64,000 nucleotides of DNA from Paludibacteraceae bacterium (GTDB lineage Bacteria; Bacteroidota; Bacteroidia; Bacteroidales; Paludibacteraceae), in contig JAEDGZ010000004.1 in assembly GCA_016297215.1 (NCBI GenBank), forward strand, positions 1 to 64,000, in the 5' to 3' direction. A model generated the notes under the pieces. That model made no database searches. It had not been told where the DNA came from and saw only the letters and a list, made by a program, of their open reading frames with translations. Both the position numbers and the translations under genes were made by a program. This document shows positions 38,274-47,704 of the stretch, one piece after another; position 1 is the first letter of the stretch; each line of letters begins with the position of its first letter.

Positions 38274-40364
38274 ATGAAAAAACTCATTATCTCGAGCCTT
38301 GCGCTCGTTGCCCTTATGGCTTGCACCAACACGGAAAACCCGCTCCTCACGGAGCAGAACACGCCCTACGGCGTGCCGGCTTTCGACAAAGTGAAGACGG
38401 AGCACTACATGCCCGCCTTCGAGAAAGCCATTGCCGAAAACAAAGCGGAAATCGCCGCTATCGTTGCTAACCCCGAAGCCCCGACCTTCGAGAACACCAT
38501 CGCTGCCCTCGACCGCACGGGTGCCCTCCTCGACCGCGTTACGGGCGTGTTCTTCAACATCCTTGACGCCGACGGCAACGACCAGATGAACGCCATCGCC
38601 GAGGAGGTTACGCCTATGCTCTCCGAACTCTCCGACGGCATCATCCTCAACGATTCGCTCTTCCAACGCGTGAAAGCCGTCTATGATGCCCGCGAGACTT
38701 TGGGGCTGACTCCCGAGCAACTGCGCCTGACCGAGCAGACCTACAAGAGTTTTGCGCAGAACGGGGCTAACCTCCCCGAGGACAAGAAAGAGCGGCTCAA
38801 AGAAATCAACAAGGAGTTAGGCTTGCTCTCCTTGCAGTTTGGCAACAACGTGGTGGCGGAGACCAACGCATACCAACTCTTCGTTACCGACGAGAGTGAA
38901 CTCGCGGGGCTGCCCGAGAGCGCCAAAGCCGCTGCCAAAGAGGAAGCCGCTGCCGCAGGAAGACCCGACGCATGGCTCTTCACCCCCAAGCGCACCTCCT
39001 TCACACCCGTACTCCAATACTGCCAAAACCGCCAACTGCGCGAAGAACTGCTCATGGCATACACCACCCGCGGCAACCACAACAACGAGTTCGACAACAA
39101 AGCCGTCATCCAAAAGACCATGGCGCTGCGCATCGAGAAAGCGCAACTCTTCGGCTATCAGAACCCCGCCGACTATATCCTTGCCGACTGCATGGCAAAG
39201 GACTCCAAGACCGTAGATACCTTCCTCCAATCCGTCTGGGCACCCTCCATCGCGGCAGCGAAGCGCGAGGCGGCTGCCTTGCAGGCGCTCATGGACAAAG
39301 ACCTCCCCGGCGAGAAACTGCAACCCTGGGACTGGTGGTACTACGCCGAGAAACTGCGCAAAGAGCAATACGACCTCGACGAGGAGGAACTCAAACCCTA
39401 TTTCGAGTTGAGCAACGTCCGCCGCGGTGTCTTCCAACTCGCCACCACGCTCTATGGCTTGCAGTTTGAGCAACTGGAAGGCATGCCCGTCTATAACCCC
39501 GAGGTGGAGGTGTTCAAAGTAACCGACGCCGACGGCTCGCTCATCGGTATCCTCTACACTGACTATTTCCCCCGCGCAGGCAAGCGCCCGGGCGCATGGA
39601 TGAACGATATCTGCCACCAGTACGTGGACGCCGAGGGCGTTGACCACCGACCTGTCATCATCAACGTCGGCAACTTCAACAAACCCACCCAAGGCAACCC
39701 CTCGCTGCTGAGCATGGACGACGTGGAGACCCTCTTCCATGAGTTCGGACACGCGCTGCACGGGCTGCTCTCCAAAGCGACCTACAAATCGCTCGCAGGC
39801 ACTAACACCCCGCGCGACTTCGTGGAACTGCCCTCGCAGTTCATGGAGAACTACTGCTACCGCCCCGAGGTGATGAAGACCTACGCCTTCCATTACCAAA
39901 CGGGCGAGGTCATGCCCGACAGCCTCATCGCCAAAATCAACCGCGCCGGCACCTTCAACCAAGGGTTCGTTACCGCCGAGTTGCTCTCTGCTTCTATCCT
40001 CGACATGGACTACCACGAGTTGACCTCCGCCGAGGGGCTGGATGTGGATGCTTTCGAGGCAGCATCGATGGCGAAGATGGGCATGATACCCGAAATCATC
40101 ACCCGCTACCGCTCCACCTTCTACAACCATATCTTCACCACGGGCTACGAGGCAGGTTATTACAGTTACACATGGGCGGCAGTGCTCGATGCCGATGCCT
40201 TCGCCGCCTTTGCCGAGACGGGCGATATCTTCAATCCCGAGGTGGCTCGCCGCTTCCGCCACCTGCTCGAGCAGGGAGGCACGCGCGACGCACAAGAACT
40301 CTACCTCGAGTTCCGAGACAAACCCGCCGACCCCAAGTTCTACCTCCAACGCAAAGGATTCTAA
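38274..40364 (+). CDS. dcp: M3-family peptidyl-dipeptidase (Dcp-like) lipoprotein
   Basis: A 696-residue zinc peptidase. The N-terminal MKKLIISSLALVALMAC has a lipobox with Cys17, so it is probably a periplasmic or outer-membrane lipoprotein, unlike cytosolic Dcp. The HExxH motif is in ETLFHEFGHALHGLLS, and the third ligand region further on includes FVELPSQFMENY. Length and the YHELTSAEGLDVDAFEAASM tail fit Dcp/oligopeptidase A. Removes C-terminal dipeptides from peptides; fits with PepD and asparaginase in a peptide-using cell. Confidence 0.92.
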   Translation: MKKLIISSLALVALMACTNTENPLLTEQNTPYGVPAFDKVKTEHYMPAFEKAIAENKAEIAAIVANPEAPTFENTIAALDRTGALLDRVTGVFFNILDADGNDQMNAIAEEVTPMLSELSDGIILNDSLFQRVKAVYDARETLGLTPEQLRLTEQTYKSFAQNGANLPEDKKERLKEINKELGLLSLQFGNNVVAETNAYQLFVTDESELAGLPESAKAAAKEEAAAAGRPDAWLFTPKRTSFTPVLQYCQNRQLREELLMAYTTRGNHNNEFDNKAVIQKTMALRIEKAQLFGYQNPADYILADCMAKDSKTVDTFLQSVWAPSIAAAKREAAALQALMDKDLPGEKLQPWDWWYYAEKLRKEQYDLDEEELKPYFELSNVRRGVFQLATTLYGLQFEQLEGMPVYNPEVEVFKVTDADGSLIGILYTDYFPRAGKRPGAWMNDICHQYVDAEGVDHRPVIINVGNFNKPTQGNPSLLSMDDVETLFHEFGHALHGLLSKATYKSLAGTNTPRDFVELPSQFMENYCYRPEVMKTYAFHYQTGEVMPDSLIAKINRAGTFNQGFVTAELLSASILDMDYHELTSAEGLDVDAFEAASMAKMGMIPEIITRYRSTFYNHIFTTGYEAGYYSYTWAAVLDADAFAAFAETGDIFNPEVARRFRHLLEQGGTRDAQELYLEFRDKPADPKFYLQRKGF

Positions 40365-40513
40365 GGTAATTCATCAAGAGAAGTTGTTTAACATGTAATT
40401 ATCGTGTAATTATTCATATAATTTTTCAACGCAAATGAATGGTTAATGATATGATAATTATATGTTAAAACGATCGCAACGCATGTTAATTGTTAATTGT
40501 TAACTGTTAATTC
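40365..40513 (+). repeat. AT-rich gap with TTAATTG words
   Basis: GTAATTATCGTGTAATTATT and then TTAATTGTTAATTGTTAACTG words. The latter include the probable TTG start of the next gene. Confidence 0.6.
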
Positions 40514-41381
40514 CATATCCCGCATCCCTCTACCGATAGCCATTGTGCTATCGGTGGTGGTGTTGTGCGGATGGATACCTGACTTTCTTGCTTGCGACTA
40601 TTCTTCGTTCGCTGCGGCGTTCCCTCTTTACTTCACTTTCGCGCTCATGCTCGTGAATGCCTACTTAGTCTTCTTCATGATGCGTGAAAATGGCGTGGTG
40701 CGCTATCGCGACTTATTGCCCGTCTTCCTCTATCTGCTCACCACCACCGCCTTCCCCGCTATCCACACCCGCTGGCAACTCCAAGCCTGTATTGCCTGCA
40801 CCGCGATGCTCGTGCAGGTCATTCAACGCAACTACCGAGAGGAAGAGAATGCCGCCGATAGTTTTCGTGCTACCGGTTTGGCACTCGTTGCCTCGCTTTT
40901 CGTGCCGCAGGCAATCTTTTTAGTACCATTGATATGGATGGCTTATGTTTGCTTGCGGGCAATGCACTTCCGCACGTTCCTTGCATCTTTGATCGCTATC
41001 GGGGTGTTTCTTATTTACTTCGCGTTGACAATCATATTGGGAGGAATAGAATGCCCCTACTCGGACTTGTTCTATCTCCCCGATTGGCAGACCTTGATTG
41101 GTCTTCCCGCTGCGACGGACGCTGCTTTTACCATCTCTTTGGCTGTGTGCTATGGCTTGTTTGTGGTGTTGCACTATGTGCTTTGTATTGTTGCCACCGT
41201 GCGAATAAATAGAGATAGTGCAGGACAACAGACCTTGCTCTTATTGCTCTATTTGTTCTTCCTTCCTACGGCAGCGGCGGTCTTTTTCTTCCGCCAAAAC
41301 CAATCCATTGCACGCGGCATCACCTTCCTCTTCTATATCCTGCTCCTTCTTGCCTCCTACACCCTCTACCACTGCGCATAA
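40497..41381 (+). CDS. Polytopic membrane protein of unknown function
   Basis: 294 residues with about eight predicted transmembrane helices, including IAIVLSVVVLCGW, FPLYFTFALMLVNAYLVFF and GITFLFYILLLLASYTLY. I do not recognise a family with confidence. No ATG is available: the first codon after an in-frame stop is TTG 40497, which lies in a TTAATTG word array, and GTG 40545 is the alternative. It follows the peptidase gene on the same strand and is convergent with the ComEA-like gene. Confidence 0.65.
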   Translation: MLTVNSISRIPLPIAIVLSVVVLCGWIPDFLACDYSSFAAAFPLYFTFALMLVNAYLVFFMMRENGVVRYRDLLPVFLYLLTTTAFPAIHTRWQLQACIACTAMLVQVIQRNYREEENAADSFRATGLALVASLFVPQAIFLVPLIWMAYVCLRAMHFRTFLASLIAIGVFLIYFALTIILGGIECPYSDLFYLPDWQTLIGLPAATDAAFTISLAVCYGLFVVLHYVLCIVATVRINRDSAGQQTLLLLLYLFFLPTAAAVFFFRQNQSIARGITFLFYILLLLASYTLYHCA

Positions 41382-41407
41382 GCAGAAAACGATATATCGT
41401 CTTTATC

Positions 41408-42274
41408 CTATTCAAACGATAGATACGGCGTTATCTTCTCTATCACCGAGTCGGGTAGGGTGGGGATGGATCTGAGGTCGCCGATGCTATCCAGCGTGAA
41501 GCGGTTGCGGCGCAGCGTGTAGATGGCTTTGGCATCCTCAAAACGCAGGTAGGGATGCGCTGCCAGTCGCCTCACCGATAGGCTGTTCACCCGCAGCAAC
41601 TGCACCGAGTCTGTGCAGACGCGCACATGCGGCAGGATGCTGTCCCAAGGAATATCCCAATACACATAGTCGTAGTAATCGTTTATCTCCCTCAGTTGCG
41701 CGGTATCTACATACCCGCCCAACTCCTCTCTATAGCGTATGATTACCCGCGCGGTGGCAGCCCCTATGCCTTTTATCGCCATCAGCCCCGTACTATCAAC
41801 GCTGTTGAGTTCTACCACCGTGTCGCGCTTCGTCTGCCTTACGGCAAACGCAGGCACGCTGTCGGTGGCTACGGCAAAACGCGAGGAGTCGATTTGGATA
41901 TAGGGCAGCAGCGCGGCATACATGCTATCCGTCATACCGTATAACTTCCGCAAGTCATCCGCCCGCCGATAGACCCCGCCTTTCGCGCGATAGCGCAGCA
42001 TGTTGCGCGCCTGCCAAGGGGCAAGTCCCAGTCCGACCAAGGTCGCCGAATCGGCGGTGTTGGGGTCGAACAAGCAGAGATGAATAGCCACCGTGTCGCG
42101 TTGGTAGCGGTAGTAAGGGTGCGTCTGCTTGAGCGAGTCCTCGGCACTTTGGAGTATATCCTCATCCACCTCCGCAGGACGAGAGGGCAGCCAATGTACC
42201 ACCAACTCCAGCGCGGCAATCAATATCACCAACGCCAATATGCCGATTCCCTGTTGTTTGGTAATGAATTGCAT
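41408..42274 (-). CDS. ComEA-like helix-hairpin-helix protein
   Basis: 288 residues. One N-terminal membrane helix (IGILALVILIAALELVVHWL) then two or three helix-hairpin-helix units: LVGLGLAPWQARNMLRYRAKGG (positions about 80-100), LMAIKGIGAATARVIIRYREELGG (about 165-188) and a degenerate LRFEDAKAIYTLRRNRF near the end. This matches ComEA-type DNA receptors that sit in the periplasm and bind incoming DNA. It is the last gene of the comEC-xseA chain, which supports a role in DNA uptake; natural competence itself is not shown. Confidence 0.82.
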   Translation of the reverse strand: MQFITKQQGIGILALVILIAALELVVHWLPSRPAEVDEDILQSAEDSLKQTHPYYRYQRDTVAIHLCLFDPNTADSATLVGLGLAPWQARNMLRYRAKGGVYRRADDLRKLYGMTDSMYAALLPYIQIDSSRFAVATDSVPAFAVRQTKRDTVVELNSVDSTGLMAIKGIGAATARVIIRYREELGGYVDTAQLREINDYYDYVYWDIPWDSILPHVRVCTDSVQLLRVNSLSVRRLAAHPYLRFEDAKAIYTLRRNRFTLDSIGDLRSIPTLPDSVIEKITPYLSFE

Positions 42275-42303
42275 AAATTAGGATAAAGGATGAAGGATGA
42301 AAA
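42275..42303 (-). repeat. TCATCCTTTATCC words before the ComEA-like gene
   Basis: On the gene strand: TTTTTCATCCTTCATCCTTT then ATCCTAATTT and ATG. Same word, same orientation and same position as before xseA, pepD, lptF/G, fabZ and araC. Confidence 0.75.
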
Positions 42304-42311
42304 AGCCTTGT

Positions 42312-43466
42312 TTATTCCGTTACGGTTACTGTTATTGTCCCGTCTGCCAACTCGGCGGAGAGCAGGTCGCCGCTTAGAAGTCCTTGGGCACTTTTCACCG
42401 CTTTCCCCTCTTTGCGTAGCAGGCTGTAGCCCAGCCGATAGATACGCTCGGGATTGACGGTCTCTATCCGTTGCTCGAGCATCGCGATGCGGTTATTCTG
42501 CCTGAGAACCACCATCCGCAGGCTGTTCGTCAGTCGTTGCTCCGCCTGCTCCACGCGGTGTTGCCGGAGCAGTACCTGTCGCAATGCCGTCTGCTGCAGC
42601 CGTTGCTGCCATTGCTCGATGCGCGCTAATTGCTCATCCATGCGCTCCACCAAGAACGCCGCTACCGCCGTGGGGGTCTTGAGCGACTGATAAGCCACCA
42701 TATCCACGATGCTCACATCCCGCGTGTGCCCTATGCCGGCGAGGATAGGCAACGGGAACTGCGCACAGTGGGCTGCCAGCGTGTAGTCGTCAAAGCAAGT
42801 CAAGTCCGAACTGGCTCCGCCGCCGCGGATAATCACCACCGCGTCAAACTCTTCCTCCACCGCCGCAATAGCATCCAGTGCACTCACGATAGACTGCGCC
42901 GCGCGGTCGCCTTGCATGGCAGCGGGGAAGAGGGTAGGCGAGAAGCGGTAAGCCGACTCCTCCAACTGGTGGACGAAGTCGCCATAGCCTGCCGCATCGC
43001 CCGCAGAGACCACTGCCAGACGCCGCGTCAGCGTAGGCAACGAGAGCATACGCTGCATATCGAAAATGCCCTCCTCTTGTAGGCGGGCAATGGTCTCCTG
43101 CCGCTGACGAGCCAAATCGCCTAAAGTGTATTGCGGGTCGATATTCTGCACATCAAGGCTCAGCCCATATACCGCATGAAAACGCACCTCCACCCCTAAT
43201 AGCACCTGCATCCCCACCTGCAAGCGGTTGCCCGTCTCCTGCTCGAAATATGCCCGAAGCATCTGCTGCCTGCCATTCCAGCAGGTAGCGCGCTGACGAG
43301 CCACGAACAACCCGCGTTGCCCTTTCTCCACCAAGTCCATATACAGATGCCCGCTCTTCTCCGACAGCGATGCTATCTCACAGCGCACCCAATAGGTCTT
43401 GGGAAAAGACCTGTCTAACGCATCACTTATCTGCGCGCAAAACTCTGCTAATGAATAAGTTTTCAT
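42312..43466 (-). CDS. xseA: Exodeoxyribonuclease VII large subunit
   Basis: 384 residues. N-terminal OB-fold (YWVRCEIASLSEKSGHLYMDL) and the catalytic core with VVIIRGGGASSDLTCFDDYTLA and PILAGIGHTRDVSIVDMVAYQSLKTPTA, followed by coiled-coil residues rich in Gln/Arg (about 270-340). Degrades single-stranded DNA. The small subunit xseB is not adjacent. Placed between comEC and the ComEA-like gene on the same strand. Confidence 0.93.
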   Translation of the reverse strand: MKTYSLAEFCAQISDALDRSFPKTYWVRCEIASLSEKSGHLYMDLVEKGQRGLFVARQRATCWNGRQQMLRAYFEQETGNRLQVGMQVLLGVEVRFHAVYGLSLDVQNIDPQYTLGDLARQRQETIARLQEEGIFDMQRMLSLPTLTRRLAVVSAGDAAGYGDFVHQLEESAYRFSPTLFPAAMQGDRAAQSIVSALDAIAAVEEEFDAVVIIRGGGASSDLTCFDDYTLAAHCAQFPLPILAGIGHTRDVSIVDMVAYQSLKTPTAVAAFLVERMDEQLARIEQWQQRLQQTALRQVLLRQHRVEQAEQRLTNSLRMVVLRQNNRIAMLEQRIETVNPERIYRLGYSLLRKEGKAVKSAQGLLSGDLLSAELADGTITVTVTE

Positions 43467-43494
43467 AAGGATAAAGGATGAAAGATAAAAGACT
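43467..43494 (-). repeat. TCATCCTTTATCC words before xseA
   Basis: On the gene strand: AGTCTTTTATCTTTCATCCT then TTATCCTT and the xseA ATG, with no spacer. Confidence 0.75.
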
Positions 43495-43496
43495 AA

Positions 43497-44945
43497 TTAG
43501 TTGTTAGGGTTCAGTTTCTTGCTATTCAATGCTAATCGTATGACTACGTAGCCTGCTACTATACCCGCATACAGTCCCATCACGGCAAGCAAGGATATGG
43601 ATTTTTCCGTATAAGCCCCGGGCAGCGACTCTATCCACCGGACGGCGTGATTCAGCAGCCATACCACGCCTTTAGTGCCTTGCGCTATCCAATAGCCCGC
43701 CACGGGGATGCCGCCTAATAGCAGACTGCCGAAACCCATCACCACAATCACCCCCGCCAAGGGCAACACCAGCAAGTTGGTAAGGAGAAAATAGTTGGAG
43801 CATTGTCCAAAATAGTAAAGGCTCAGTGGCATCGTCCCTATCTGCGCCGCCAGCGATACCACCAACAGCCCTATCACATAACTCCCTACCTGCTGCAACG
43901 CGCCGCGCCATCCTCGCGGAAGTCCTCCTAAGGAGGAGAGATTTGGCGCAAGCAACACAATGGCAAGTACCGCGGCAAAACTCAACTGAAAACTCACGGA
44001 GAACAAATCCAATGGGCGCACCAACAATATCGCCCACGCGGCAAACAGCACGCAGTTCAGCGTATTCCCTTGCCGATATAGCATCCGCCCTACTTCCACC
44101 ACACTTATCATCACCACGCTGCGCACAACGGACGGGGTCAGTCCCGTTAGGAAGGCATAGCCCCACATCGTGATAATCACCGCCAGCGACAATGCTCGGC
44201 GCCCTATCTTGTTCTCATACAGCGGTCTCCGGCGCCCGCCTATCGTCAGCAGGCTTAGCAATACCGCATAGATAATCCCCGTATGCAAGCCGCTTACGGC
44301 TAATATATGCGCGGCTCCCGACCGCTGAAAGGCTTGCTTGAGCGTAGGGTCTAAATCCTCTTTGTAGCCTAAGGTCAGGGCTCCCAACGTGGCTTGCTCT
44401 GCCCCCGTGATGCCCAATTCTCCATATCGTTTGTACAGCCTTCGCTGCACTCTCCGCGCGATACCGAGAGGGTGAGGACTTCCTTTGCTGGCGGTGGTGG
44501 ATATCAACCGCCAATTTCCTTTCCAAACCATTCCTGTTCCCACAATTCCTTGCCGCCGCAGATACATCCCGTAGTCAAAATCCCCTAACTTCCCGCCGCG
44601 TCGGATGCAAGTGCGAACAGCCAGCGTGTCGCCTATCTGCAGGCCCATCAGCGCCTCTTTATCTCGCCTCCTATCCATGCTGTCGGGCATCATATAGAGA
44701 TAGACTATTCCCTGCGCCGACACCCATCCTACACTATCTTTTCGATGCAGCACCTCCGCCTCGCAGCGCACGGTCCGCTTACATTCCCGAGGATAATCCC
44801 GAACCACCGCCGCAAGCACCTGCATCGAATCCAAGTAGTCCGCCTCCGTGTCTTGCAGCAGGTTGATAGGCTTGCCTGTGTAGTAGCAGACCAATATCCC
44901 TGCCACCAAAGGCACCAGCAGATACAGCATAGGATACCGCGCCAT
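43497..44945 (-). CDS. comEC: ComEC/Rec2-like DNA-uptake channel, short form
   Basis: 482 residues. An N-terminal DUF4131-like part with two helices and a soluble OB-like segment (about 50-165), then the Competence domain with many helices, including LGALTLGYKEDLDPTLKQAF, RSGAAHILAVSGLHTGI (the family hallmark) and FLTGLTPSVVRSVVMISV. The protein stops after the last helix; the C-terminal metallo-beta-lactamase domain of full-length ComEC is missing and no fragment of it is seen nearby. It would pass single-stranded DNA across the inner membrane. The start is directly preceded by a repeat composite. Confidence 0.88.
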   Translation of the reverse strand: MARYPMLYLLVPLVAGILVCYYTGKPINLLQDTEADYLDSMQVLAAVVRDYPRECKRTVRCEAEVLHRKDSVGWVSAQGIVYLYMMPDSMDRRRDKEALMGLQIGDTLAVRTCIRRGGKLGDFDYGMYLRRQGIVGTGMVWKGNWRLISTTASKGSPHPLGIARRVQRRLYKRYGELGITGAEQATLGALTLGYKEDLDPTLKQAFQRSGAAHILAVSGLHTGIIYAVLLSLLTIGGRRRPLYENKIGRRALSLAVIITMWGYAFLTGLTPSVVRSVVMISVVEVGRMLYRQGNTLNCVLFAAWAILLVRPLDLFSVSFQLSFAAVLAIVLLAPNLSSLGGLPRGWRGALQQVGSYVIGLLVVSLAAQIGTMPLSLYYFGQCSNYFLLTNLLVLPLAGVIVVMGFGSLLLGGIPVAGYWIAQGTKGVVWLLNHAVRWIESLPGAYTEKSISLLAVMGLYAGIVAGYVVIRLALNSKKLNPNN

Positions 44946-45014
44946 ACTCTATTTGACAATTTGACGATTTACTATTTGACCATTTAGCAGGCGGGGACGC
45001 CTGCGCACCCGGAC
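44946..45014 (-). repeat. Composite element: type A palindrome plus TCAAAT tail
   Basis: Reverse complement of the element at 25501-25557: complete type A palindrome (44986-45014), then GGTCAAATAGTAAATCGTCA and AATTGTCAAAT up to the comEC ATG. The two copies differ at about two positions over their first 55 nt. Confidence 0.87.
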
Positions 45015-45017
45015 ACT

Positions 45018-45674
45018 CTATACCCCCTTTATCAATCTCACCGCTTTTTCGGGATCTTTGGCGCAGAAGACTGCGCTACCTGCTACCAGCACGTCAGCGC
45101 CTGCCTCGTAGATAGCGGCGGCGTTCTTGGTGTTCACTCCGCCGTCCACTTCTATCAGCGTCTTCAGCCCGCGGCGGTCAATCTCTTCGCGCACGAACCG
45201 TATCTTATCCATCGTCTCGGGGATGAACGACTGCCCGCCGAAGCCCGCATACACTGACATCAGCAGCACCATATCCACTTGGTCTAAATACGGCAGCAAG
45301 CGTTTTACGTCTATATCGGGGTTGATGGTCAGGCATGTGCGCACCCCTTTGGCGCGGATAAGTTCCAGCGCAGGCATCGGGTCGTCCACTGCCTCTAAGT
45401 GAAATCCGACGCTCCATGCCCCCGCATCGCAGAATCGCTCCACGTACTTCTCGGGATGCACAATCATCAGGTGTATATCCAGCGGCTTGGTGCAGTGCTC
45501 CCGCATCGGCTTCATCAGCGGGAAACCAAAGGAGATGTTGGGCACAAAGACCCCGTCCATCACATCTACATGCAGCCAATCTGCCTCGCTGCGGTTGATC
45601 ATCTCCATCTCGCTCCGAAGATTCCCAAAATCGGCGGACAACACCGATGGGGCTACTAATCGAACATTCTTCAT
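45018..45674 (-). CDS. rpe: Ribulose-phosphate 3-epimerase
   Basis: Pentose-phosphate pathway enzyme converting ribulose 5-phosphate and xylulose 5-phosphate. 218 residues. TIM-barrel motifs: VAPSVLSADF, WLHVDVMDGVFVPN, DIHLMIVHPEKYV, VLLMSVYAGFGGQSFI and IEVDGGVNTKNA, including the metal-binding His and Asp residues. Has its own promoter. Ends 4 bp before a type A palindrome. Confidence 0.95.
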   Translation of the reverse strand: MKNVRLVAPSVLSADFGNLRSEMEMINRSEADWLHVDVMDGVFVPNISFGFPLMKPMREHCTKPLDIHLMIVHPEKYVERFCDAGAWSVGFHLEAVDDPMPALELIRAKGVRTCLTINPDIDVKRLLPYLDQVDMVLLMSVYAGFGGQSFIPETMDKIRFVREEIDRRGLKTLIEVDGGVNTKNAAAIYEAGADVLVAGSAVFCAKDPEKAVRLIKGV

Positions 45675-45753
45675 ATTGGATATTTATTCGTTTTCTCGTC
45701 TTTGTTTGTAGTGTATTGCTATGACTTTCTTTGGGAAAGTATTAACTACGGCG

Positions 45754-45785
45754 CAAAGGTACAACTTTTTTGGCAAATATCCAAA
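45754..45785 (-). promoter_or_regulatory. Promoter of rpe
   Basis: Minus strand: TTTG (45782-45785), 20-nt spacer, TACCTTTG (45754-45761). It lies just downstream of the prmA stop, so transcription of prmA reads into it. Confidence 0.8.
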
Positions 45786-45797
45786 TGAATATGTCGA

Positions 45798-46565
45798 TTA
45801 TCTATTTAATATTATCATACACCAGTTGTTGCGGGTGTCTTGTCGGGTGAGGTGCAGCCCTACTTCTTTTGCAGCGGCTATGAGGGCGGGGGCGTCGTCT
45901 TCGTAGAAGCCGCTGAGCCAGACCTCTTTGGTTAGGCGGGCGTAGAGCGGGAGTTGGCTGAGGAGGATGTTGCGGTGGATGTTGGAGAGGATGAGATCGA
46001 AGAAACCTGCGGACGGTATGTCATCGGCGAGGGCTTCGAGGGTGCCTTGCTGTGCTTCTATAGTTACGTTGTTGCGGGTGGCGTTCTCGCGGGTGTTTTC
46101 CACGCTCTTGTCATCGATGTCGATGGCGAGGACGTGCTCTGCGCCTCGTTTGGCGGCGAAGATACCGAGTACGCCCGTGCCGCAGCCGTTGTCGAGCACG
46201 CGGCAGCCCGTCCAGTCGCGCTCCATCAGTGCGTCTATCAGCATGCCCGTGGTCTCGTGGTGCCCCGCGCCAAACGCACAATGCGGCACGATGACCACGC
46301 CCATGGGCAGTTGCTCCACGGGGTGTTCGCTCTCCCAGACGGCGTTCCAGTTCTCGTCGGGGCATTCTTCCACCGACAGCAGGGACACACCCTCGGTCTG
46401 CGCTACCAACGACTGCAAGGCGGGGAGGTCTAACTGCGTTGTGGGGATGTAGGCATCGCTGCCGTCTATTGTGTCGAAACCTATGTCGCAGAGGGCTTGG
46501 GCGAAGATATCGGCTTGCCATTGCTCGGCAAAAGTGGTCTGAAAATGTGCTACGGAGTATTTCAT
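45798..46565 (-). CDS. prmA: Ribosomal protein L11 methyltransferase
   Basis: SAM-dependent methyltransferase, 255 residues. SAM-binding motif I is VLDNGCGTGVLGIFAAKRGA, then VLAIDIDDKSVENTREN, and DLILSNIHRNILLSQL carries the catalytic-loop Asn. The N-terminal substrate domain is short, as usual in Bacteroidota. Modifies L11 during ribosome assembly. Confidence 0.9.
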   Translation of the reverse strand: MKYSVAHFQTTFAEQWQADIFAQALCDIGFDTIDGSDAYIPTTQLDLPALQSLVAQTEGVSLLSVEECPDENWNAVWESEHPVEQLPMGVVIVPHCAFGAGHHETTGMLIDALMERDWTGCRVLDNGCGTGVLGIFAAKRGAEHVLAIDIDDKSVENTRENATRNNVTIEAQQGTLEALADDIPSAGFFDLILSNIHRNILLSQLPLYARLTKEVWLSGFYEDDAPALIAAAKEVGLHLTRQDTRNNWCMIILNR

Positions 46566-46912
46566 GATTGGATAAACTTAATACATTCGTTCTTTTTTGC
46601 GTGGGCTAATTTTGTTTATTCTTTTATTTCTCTTTGCGGCTGGATGCCGTGTGTACCTTCCCGCCCCCTTACCCCCTCCCCTCCTTTCAGGAGAGGCGGG
46701 GGAGTTTGAAATTACCTTCGTCTTTGAAGTGTGGTGCTGGGATAGATAGGCGGCGTATGCTTGGGTTCCTTCTTGGTTCTTTTTGGTTCTTCCTCTGTTT
46801 ATTCTCTGCTTATACTCGGCTTTATTGTACGGGAATAGTACGGGAATAGCACGGAAATTGTACGGGGAGGTCTCGAAATAGACTCGGGATGCACTCGGGT
46901 ATTACTCGGGAT
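46566..46912. other. Gap between prmA and fabI: hairpin repeat and CGGGAAT words
   Basis: No gene is seen. 46659-46705 is a CCCGCCCCCTTACCCCCTCC-type element with a CCTCCTTTCAGGAGAGG hairpin (relatives at 49266-49307 and 61761-61803). 46828-46920 is a tandem array of GTACGGGAATA and ACTCGGGATTT words running up to and into the last codons of fabI. Confidence 0.7.
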
Positions 46913-47704
46913 TTACTCGGTTGGGCTGGGGAGTATGCTTGAGAAGCCGCCGTCGTGGTAGAGGTTCTGCATGGTTACCTTGCGGGTGAGGTCGGAGAAG
47001 AGGGTGAGGATATAGTCGGCACAGTCGTCTGCCGTGGCGTTGCCGATGGGCGAGACCTTATCGACATAGTCAATCATCCTGTCCATGCCTGCTATACCCT
47101 GTCCGGCGGTGGTCATGGTGGGGGACTGGCTGACGGTGTTCACGCGCACGCCTTTCTCACGCCCCATGATAAGTCCGAAGTTGCGGGTGATAGACTGCAA
47201 CATCGCCTTGGCGTCTGCCATATCGCCATAGCCTGTCATGGCGCGGTCGCCGGCGATATACGTGAGCGCCACCACGGAGCCGCCGCGACGCAGCGCGTCT
47301 TTCTTGTAGAGCGTCTGGAGCAACTTATGGAGCGACATGGCGGATATGTCCACCGTCTTGCGGAAGAACTCGTAGTTGAGGTCGGTGTAGGGGATACCCT
47401 TGCGGATGTTGGGCGACATGCCGATAGAGTGGAGCACGAAATCGAACTGCCCGCCGAAATGCGCCATCGCGCCATCGACGAGTGTCTCCAAGTCCTCCAC
47501 GGAGGTGGCGTCGGCAGGGATGACGATGCTGCCCGTCTGCTCTGCCAGTTGGTTGAGCGTACCCAAGCGGATAGACACGGGCGTGTTGGTTAGTACTAAC
47601 TCGGCACCTTCTTCGGCGGCTCTCTCCGCCACTTTCCATGCGATGGACATATCATTCAGTGCCCCCGTGATAATGCCCCGCTTTCCTTGTAAGAGATTGA
47701 ACAT
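46913..47704 (-). CDS. fabI: Enoyl-ACP reductase
   Basis: NADH-dependent last step of the fatty acid elongation cycle. 263 residues. GKRGIITGALNDMSIAWKVA is the atypical FabI nucleotide-binding start. HSIGMSPNI follows. The catalytic Tyr-x6-Lys lies in GYGDMADAKAML, after TYIAGDRAM. The C-terminal SPTE falls in the start of a word array. Final gene of the fab group, after fabG. Confidence 0.92.
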   Translation of the reverse strand: MFNLLQGKRGIITGALNDMSIAWKVAERAAEEGAELVLTNTPVSIRLGTLNQLAEQTGSIVIPADATSVEDLETLVDGAMAHFGGQFDFVLHSIGMSPNIRKGIPYTDLNYEFFRKTVDISAMSLHKLLQTLYKKDALRRGGSVVALTYIAGDRAMTGYGDMADAKAMLQSITRNFGLIMGREKGVRVNTVSQSPTMTTAGQGIAGMDRMIDYVDKVSPIGNATADDCADYILTLFSDLTRKVTMQNLYHDGGFSSILPSPTE

